Of a stretch of 64,000 nucleotides of DNA, positions 58,106-64,000 are shown in pieces. The notes beneath the pieces are model-generated. The model searched no databases. It was not told where the DNA came from and saw only the letters and a program-made list of their open reading frames with translations. The stretch comes from Erigeron canadensis (taxonomy: Eukaryota > Streptophyta > Magnoliopsida > Asterales > Asteraceae). The stretch spans positions 7,254,649 to 7,318,648 of the forward strand of contig NC_057763.1 of the NCBI RefSeq assembly GCF_010389155.1, read 5' to 3'. A program made the position numbers and the translations under genes. How positions within the stretch are numbered: the stretch's first letter is position 1; the number at the start of each line of letters is the position of its first letter.

Positions 58106-58574
58106 TGAAGGGAATCTCAATATCTCAAATATATCCAGAAATCTAAATTTAATCTCAAATAGATTCAAATCACTCAATCACAAAATCACACTTTCTAATC
58201 AAGTATGATTTACCCAACTATTTGTTGAATGCTTAATTACAACAAGAATAAAAAACTATCAATTATTATTACAGATTATTTTGATATATATATCTATGTA
58301 TATATATATATATATCGATCAAATAAAGAGAACGGAAAAAGCATGTGTGAAAGAATTTAGGGTTGATTAACCCTAAATCTTATCATGTGAAAGTATTTAT
58401 ACAAGACATCTTCTTCATATTGACAGCTTTAGTCCCTCTACTTGTATCTTCTCTCATTTGTACAACTTCAGTCTTTTAGTCTAAAGAATCAACACTTTAA
58501 GTCCTTCCTGCACAACTAATCCTAAAATAAGTAACAAGATACATTTCTAAGAGAATAAGATTATAATTTTAACA
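58106..58574 (-). repeat. 5' LTR of copia element
   Basis: 469 bp, the partner of 52579-53053, ending AATTTTAACA at 58574 on the plus strand and followed by ATAAT. Confidence 0.9.
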
Positions 58575-59257
58575 ATAATTTGTCATAAAGCTCTTATTCG
58601 TGATTTTGTTTCACATTTTTCTTAAAAATTACTACATCAGAAGGATATGGGTCATATGGCAACTTATCCTTGCAGTTGACTCGAAAGGAACAAGAAACTC
58701 ATATTATACAAATAGTCCAATCTTCATCACACCAATTAGTGAAAATGCTCCCCCGAAAAATTTGCCAATATTACACTCTCCTTAGTGTTTTTCAACCTAT
58801 GTATCTTGTTAACCTAGTGGTTACGCATTTTAAACTTTTGATCTTTAGTGGCATTGCTTCTTTATCGTTAGGTAGAAATCGACCACGTTTTATACATTTT
58901 AAACCTATTGATCTTTATACGCATTTAATTTGGCTTTTTCAAAAGTGCACCCTATTCTTTAATTGGGGTACTTTCTCACACTGTTTGGGCCAAAGTTGGA
59001 ATCATCGAAAAAATTATCAATAAGATTGTTTTTTCCGATCCCGAAATCAATAAAGATTTAAGGGGGGATAATTAAACCCGATTAATTCAATCATTTTTGA
59101 GACACGGATACACAAACTTTTTATTCTTTTGAGAAAATTTCATTAGATCATCCTGTGGTTTGCTGTTTTATCAATTTTTTACCCTGTCGTTTGAATTTAT
59201 TATTACTTCACCATATGGTGACTTTTTGTATCATTAGGCACCCCTCCCTTTCACAAT
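58575..59257. other. Unassigned spacer between copia element and duplicated flank
   Basis: Plus-strand open stretches at 58600-59023 show no domain. Near 59155 the sequence ATCCTGTGGTTTGC and a following ACCCTGTCGTTTG resemble the GTCCCTGTGGTTT repeat end also seen at 29515. No gene is supported. Confidence 0.4.
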
Positions 59258-60237
59258 GAGTCATTTCTTTATTGAGAAGTGGATGATAATTTGTGATTTT
59301 ACGTCGTTCTCGAGCTGAGCAGTTATTTTAGTGATGAGGATGACGATTTTCATGGATCAGATCAATGAATCGGGTTTTGAAAAAGAGTTAATGGTTTGAT
59401 CATGTATGTATATGGGGATCTATATTTTGGTGATGAGATCTTCATTTGTTTGTTTGTTTATTTATTTCTATTTTATTTTTGGATTCTTTTATTGAATTCA
59501 ATTTGTGAAAAAAAGAAAAAAAAATGTTAGGCTGCTTTAGTTGGCAGCACTAAAGTCTTTGATTTACATTTAATTTTATTATTATTTTTTTTATCATAGT
59601 TGGTCAATATCATGTTAGTTACTATTTGTATAAAGAAATTGGGGGAAAAAAAACAAAAAAACAAAATAGAGCTTTCAAGTTCTATATTACATGATATGAT
59701 ATGATTACTTGATCATAACATTGTTTGAGAATAGAGTTAGCCATCAGCCCATGAATGTCTTGAATGAACTGTTAATCAAAACATAAGTATATGATTTTTT
59801 GGTTGTTGTATGCATGGTATTTGGGCCTGCCGTGTCGATGATCTTTTCTACATTAGTCACCCGGTCCAATTAAGCAAATTTTATTTCATTTTGGATGAAC
59901 CAGCTTTTCTAACTGATTCTTCTAGTTGGTTTTGAACAAGATTAGAAGTAACAACCAACTAGGTTCTTTATCCGCTGAACTACATGGACTTATTGAAGAA
60001 AAGTTAATAAAATACTAGAAAAGTAAGCGAGTATGCGCATTGATAGATAATTTATCAAAAACTTGAAGAGTAGTGTACATAAATTCGTTAACTTCATTTA
60101 GCACATATGCGATACATCAAAAGGTGACTGTGACGGGAAGCTAATTCTGGGTTTTTTTTTTAACAAGCATGTATATAGAAAATTTGTTTCTTATTATGCC
60201 ATATATAATAGTGAAAATGATTATTTAAGTTAATATC
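59258..60237 (+). repeat. DUF761 3' flank, copy 2 (coding region absent)
   Basis: Matches 49715-51215 from about 30 bases into the 3' UTR onward, with the order of blocks conserved. It lacks the roughly 560-base block of copy 1 and carries an extra roughly 60-base block near 60100-60160. The DUF761 coding frame is not found upstream; sequence diverges before 59258. This is a partial tandem duplication or a duplicated gene whose coding part was lost. Confidence 0.85.
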
Positions 60238-60348
60238 TATAATCTATAACCTGCATATTTATCTCTCATATTTTAGGAAATTCAACACTTTTTTATACCC
60301 AAAATACCCTTATTTGTTAATCTTAGTTCTTTTATGGGCTAATTATTT

Positions 60349-61420
60349 GGAAAGTCCTTCAACTTGTAACCTAAACCTTTTTTGGGGCTCGAACAAAAAA
60401 AAGTTCTATTCGAAGGAAAAAAAAACCGGCTAAAATAACTTATGGGGCTCCGTACAAGTTGCCTGTTAAAAATACTTTTGAAAGTTATTTGTATTTTCTT
60501 TTATTCCATTTATTAATTATATGTAATTTTCATGTCATTATATATACACCTATAAAGGATATTTGTGTTTCTCAATTCATAATTTCATATATACGTACAA
60601 CGAATCATTCCAAAAAATCTAGGAATCATCACGCGAAGATCATCATCATTTGATCACGCGTGAACATCATCAAAATTCATCGTATCAAAAATCAAACCGT
60701 GAACATCATCGTTATTCGCCGGAAAAAACTAACTATCATCAAAAATCATCGTTTCAGAAAACTCAAACCGTGAACATCATTATTCATCACACGAATATCG
60801 GATCTGCTAAAAATGAGATCTGGCTGTTGGTGAGTTTTGCTAAAAACGAGATCTGGTCGTTTTCTGGCAAGGAGGCGGCGGCCCGGCGGTGGGGTGGCCG
60901 GAATCTGAAAAGGAAGAAGGAGGGAGAAGGATAGAAAGTGTACAATTGCAAATCATCATTTCCAAACATCTGACTTTATGATTAGTCACTTCAAAATATC
61001 ACTTGAATCATCACACAACTTTCAATATCTATATTATCTCCAATATCTTTAATTTTCAACTCATAGCTCGACGCTCGTGGTAAAAGATTCCAATAGTGAT
61101 ATGTTGGAGTTGGTTAATTGTGTTGTTATATGTATAGATGGTGAAGTATATGGCCAGATCTATTTTTTTAGGTAGATATGTTGAATATGGATTGTTGAAG
61201 ATGGATTATATCCAGATTTTTTAATCTGAATTAAATAAATTAAAATGACCAGACAGATAGTGTATTATAATATTATTAAAACCGGATAGATCCAGGACAC
61301 GTAAGCAAAAAATAGGCGCAGCCCCATAAAAGTCATTTTATACGGTTTTCTTCCCCTGAATAGAACTTTTTTTTGTTAGGACCCTAGAAAAGCAAAAGTG
61401 TCAAAGTTGGAGCACTTTCC
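60349..61420. mobile_element. Long-TIR DNA transposon (Pack-MULE-like candidate)
   Basis: The left arm 60349-60452 (GGAAAGTCCTTCAAC … TATGGGGCTCCG) is repeated inverted at 61317-61420 (read inward: GGAAAGTGCTCCAAC … TATGGGGCTGCG). A 21-base block around AACAAAAAAAAGTTCTATTC is near-identical. The arms are about 104 bases. The interior holds a GC-rich island (60870-60930, GGCGGCGGCCCGGCGGTGGG) and a 94-codon plus-strand frame (60650-60934) with repeated EHHQ/YHQKSS and KNEIW segments. GC-rich foreign interiors in an AT-rich element suggest a captured gene fragment, but no donor is recognised. No convincing target duplication was found. Confidence 0.65.
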
Positions 61421-62645
61421 AATAAATAAAACAATCTTCTCTTTTTACATTTTTCGTCCCTAAAGTTGTCACGTTTTTCACTTTTCGTCCCTGAAGTGAA
61501 AAAATATCAATTTTGACCTTAAACTTGGCAAAAAAATTCAATCATGGTCCTTCCCCGAGACGCCGTGTGTTTTTGGCCGTTAACAGAGACACGTGCTAAA
61601 CATGTGAGGGTAGTAACATCCTTTCCTACTTGTATATTTTTATTTCTCTATCTTCCTCAATACACTCATCTTCTTCTTCTCCACACCTAACACTTCTCCA
61701 CATCAATGACCAACCACCGAATCTAAACACATTTACATATACTTACTACATAAAATTTGGATACCTAATTTTTTCCACCCTTTTTCCAGTTCATTTCCAA
61801 ACTTGTATACCTTTCCTGCCCCGATTTAATAATAATAATATAGATGCCCCAGGTTACGTCTAAATAGCCGTTATTAGTCAAATGATACATTAATAATTAA
61901 CGCCGTTATTAGTCAAATGATACATTAATAATTAAGTGAAGGTTAATTATTAAATTTTTTAATTACGTAACTAAACCTGTCAAGACACTATTTTTAAATC
62001 AAATATCTGTCAATGATTAAACACCTAAACCACGCCAAACCCGGCTAAAATAGGGCTAGACCACGACCATGACACTGGTTTATCCATAATGACTGTCTGG
62101 TTTAATAACAACCTTGACTTTAAGATTGTTTGGCTATTTAGACATAATCTAAGAGTCTATTTTATTAGACCCTGAAATTAGGATATGGATTGGTGATATC
62201 CAACATATTAATATTTAGCATATCATTAAGCTTATCTAAATAACAAATAAAATTAATAAAACTAACCTTATAGTAGAAGGTAAGAATATGAACAATAATC
62301 AGGAACAATAGCTCACGTACTTCAAACTTCAAACCTTTTATTATTTTATTGGATAATTTATTACAAGATACAAGAAAATTTGAGAAGTACAAAATCTAGT
62401 AAAAGAAAGCTTGATTTTTCTCTGGCCATTGCATGGCTTTTATGGTGCAGAAGAGATGCTTCTTGTAACTTGAATTGTGTCTTTGAAATTTGGTATCAAC
62501 ATGCATACTCCATCTGACTCCATACGTGTCTTTCAAGTTGAATTTTTAATTCAATTAGAGTCTTATGATTTTTTGCCATATGATGACTATTGATGGAGGT
62601 AGGACCTCTTTTAACCATTGCTTTTGTCTTGTATTATTGTGAACT
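61421..62645. other. Unassigned AT-rich sequence
   Basis: Near 61460 CGTCCCTAAAGTTGTC and CGTCCCTGAAGTG recall the ends of plant DNA-transposon repeats. Short frames at 61630-61863 and 62165-62392 show only low-complexity or hydrophobic composition. A 35-bp duplication sits at 61867-61936. No gene recognised. Confidence 0.4.
61867..61936. repeat. 35-bp tandem duplication
   Basis: GCCGTTATTAGTCAAATGAT and the following 15 bases occur at 61867 and again at 61902 with no visible mismatch except the last base. Two copies only. Confidence 0.95.
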
Positions 62646-64000
62646 TTATATCTTGTCTGATGTTGTCGGAGATTCTTGCTTATCCGTAAAACGTTTGATT
62701 AACGTTTCTTCCATTTCATCAAAAATGTCTTCAAAAGGTATTTCTTCGGACTGCGGTTGAGATTCTCCAGCTAGATAATTGTCTTCAGAATTCATGGAAG
62801 TGTCGGATTTGTTCCACTTGCTATTTTGAAGGATGTCCTTTCTCATTTCTTGAATGTAGGCTTTTATAATATCCTGCTTGGACACCACATTATGTCCTTG
62901 TCTTCTTAGTTTTTCTTCAATTTGTTGAAGAAGACCTGGATTCTCCGGCTGTTGAGATATTCCCTTTGCTCTTTATATGATTCAAGAGCTTTCTTGAGTT
63001 TGTCCAATGTATCTTGGGATTGTATTAATCCCGTAGTATGATCTTTTTCTATCATTTTTCTCCAAAATTTTTGTCAAAAATACCCTTTGTATACAAGGGG
63101 GATTATCTTCAGGAAAATTGACTTCTGGCATCCATTTCCAAATCCATGGGATTGAAAATTCAATAAAGAAATGTAGCGAGGGTATGACCTCTTTAGAACT
63201 ATTGTTCTTGATGATTGCATCTTTCAATTTTGGGCTAATATTAACCCATTCGATATAAAGACTTTTATAAGGATCCGGTAGAATTTGGACAGATGGTCCA
63301 TGTGTTTTCCACCAAATAATAAACCAATTTAGAATTTTGTGGTTATAAACCTTTTCACAAACTTTAAAGAACCAAGTATATTTCCTTTGAGGATTTTCGT
63401 ATAAAAAAGCTTTATGAAAGCTATCTATATAATCCCAATAATTATATTTTACTTGGATGCGTGATTCTGCATAAGTAAGTTCTTTTTCTCTTAGGGTACT
63501 AAGTCCCCATTCATCAGGTAAAATTATATGTTTTATTATTGCTTTACTAAAATTAAAAATTTTTGAGTTTGAATTTGCATAAAAGTGTTGAAATTCACAT
63601 GTACCTGTAGCATTTAAAAGGGCTTCATAGTATGACCTTGGTTTGTATGATGTGGCTGCATATGATGCATTGTCTAAATACCTTGTCATAATATTACAGG
63701 GATCATTACCTGTTTCATAATACCTTAAAACATCTTTATGTTCTAAGGTGAATATGACCTCCTTGTAGGGAATTCGAACATATTCAGCAGCATCATCTGA
63801 TTCTTCTTCTGTTGCTGCTTTGAGATATGAAGGGATATTATCCCCTTTCTTATTTTTTAGGAATTCTATAAATTCCTCTCTGAATTCTCCATACATATCT
63901 TCTTTTGGAGATGATGATGATGATGAGGAAGCGAGATTTGCAGCTATTAACTGTCTCCTTCCTTGTTGTGCAATTAGGGGCCTTTTCTCATCCCTGGGTT
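62646..64000 (-). pseudogene. Retroelement or endogenous-pararetrovirus-like polyprotein fragment
   Basis: A minus-strand frame enters from beyond 64000 (a Ser-run then KEDMYGEF near 63896) and stays open to 62982. It then shifts and continues through a Gln/Glu-rich stretch to 62646 (SQPQSEEIPFEDIFDEMEE). It has no zinc knuckle, protease or RT motif. It is rich in aromatic residues (WFFKVCEKVY, WFIIWWKTHGP, SIPWIWKWMPE). I recall a similar Trp-rich region in plant uncharacterised polyproteins linked to caulimovirid-type integrants, but this is not certain. The ATG at 63896 is probably internal because the same frame is open upstream to the window edge. The frameshift near 62982 shows decay. 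Confidence 0.45.

Larger units (their letters stand above)
52579..58574 (-). mobile_element. Ty1/copia retrotransposon, complete but decayed
   Basis: LTRs at 52579-53053 (475 bp) and 58106-58574 (469 bp) begin TG and end CA. ATAAT flanks at 52574-52578 and 58575-58579. On the minus strand the primer-binding site TGGTATCAGAGC abuts the 5' LTR at 58105, and a tract AAGGGGGA precedes the 3' LTR at 53054. Gag, protease, integrase, RT and RNase H follow in the copia order, all with stops or shifts. The LTRs differ at roughly 5-6% of aligned positions by eye, so the insertion is fairly old. It is not the SIRE-like family: its LTR and proteins are different. Confidence 0.92.

Overview
The window is nuclear DNA of a dicot plant. 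It is AT-rich, its genes have GT-AG introns, and it carries plant-specific families: a VDAC4-type porin, a DUF761 protein, and MuDR-like and FAR1-type Mutator transposases. The style of the LTR elements suggests a large, repeat-rich genome, possibly Asteraceae. That family placement is inference only.

Bases 1-28,736 are almost entirely transposons nested in one another, and each layer can be dated relative to the others by its target-site duplication (TSD). The outermost layer is a MuDR-like Mutator element whose left end lies outside the window. A Ty3/gypsy chromovirus (993-26456, TSD TATAA) sits in an intron of its transposase gene. A second Mutator element (1711-17840, TSD of nine A) sits in the 5' LTR of that gypsy element. 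It encodes a FAR1-type transposase and an OTU cysteine-protease domain. A SIRE-like Ty1/copia element on the minus strand (2692-15873, TSD GACCA) splits that transposase. A probable solo LTR (11232-13984, near-TSD GCACC/ACACC) splits the gag gene of the copia element. A small GRF-zinc-finger gene still open at 28127-28420 belongs to the outer Mutator element and faces its transposase.

Bases 28,737-36,604 hold AT-rich spacer, a 5'-truncated gypsy fragment (29705-33445) with a 71-bp duplication in its reverse transcriptase, a Mutator-like MITE, a GAACGAAC-rich fold-back repeat, and a hAT-type MITE with a perfect 8-bp TSD. The hAT MITE ends about 75 bp upstream of the TATA box of the next gene.

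Bases 36,605-49,673 are the gene-bearing part: an intact six-coding-exon VDAC4-like porin on the plus strand (CDS 38334-42848, 276 aa), an intronless GT31 galactosyltransferase on the minus strand (44604-45548), two tRNA-derived SINEs, and an intronless DUF761 protein (49203-49673).

Bases 49,700-64,000 hold two diverged copies of the DUF761 3' flank (49715-51215 and 59258-60237). Between them is a complete but decayed Ty1/copia element (52579-58574, minus strand, TSD ATAAT). Then come a roughly 1.07-kb long-TIR element and, at the right edge, a decayed minus-strand retroelement or pararetrovirus-like reading frame that runs out of the window.

Only four loci look like undamaged protein-coding genes: VDAC, GT31, DUF761 and the small GRF-finger ORF. 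All retroelement and transposase frames carry stops, frameshifts or deletions.
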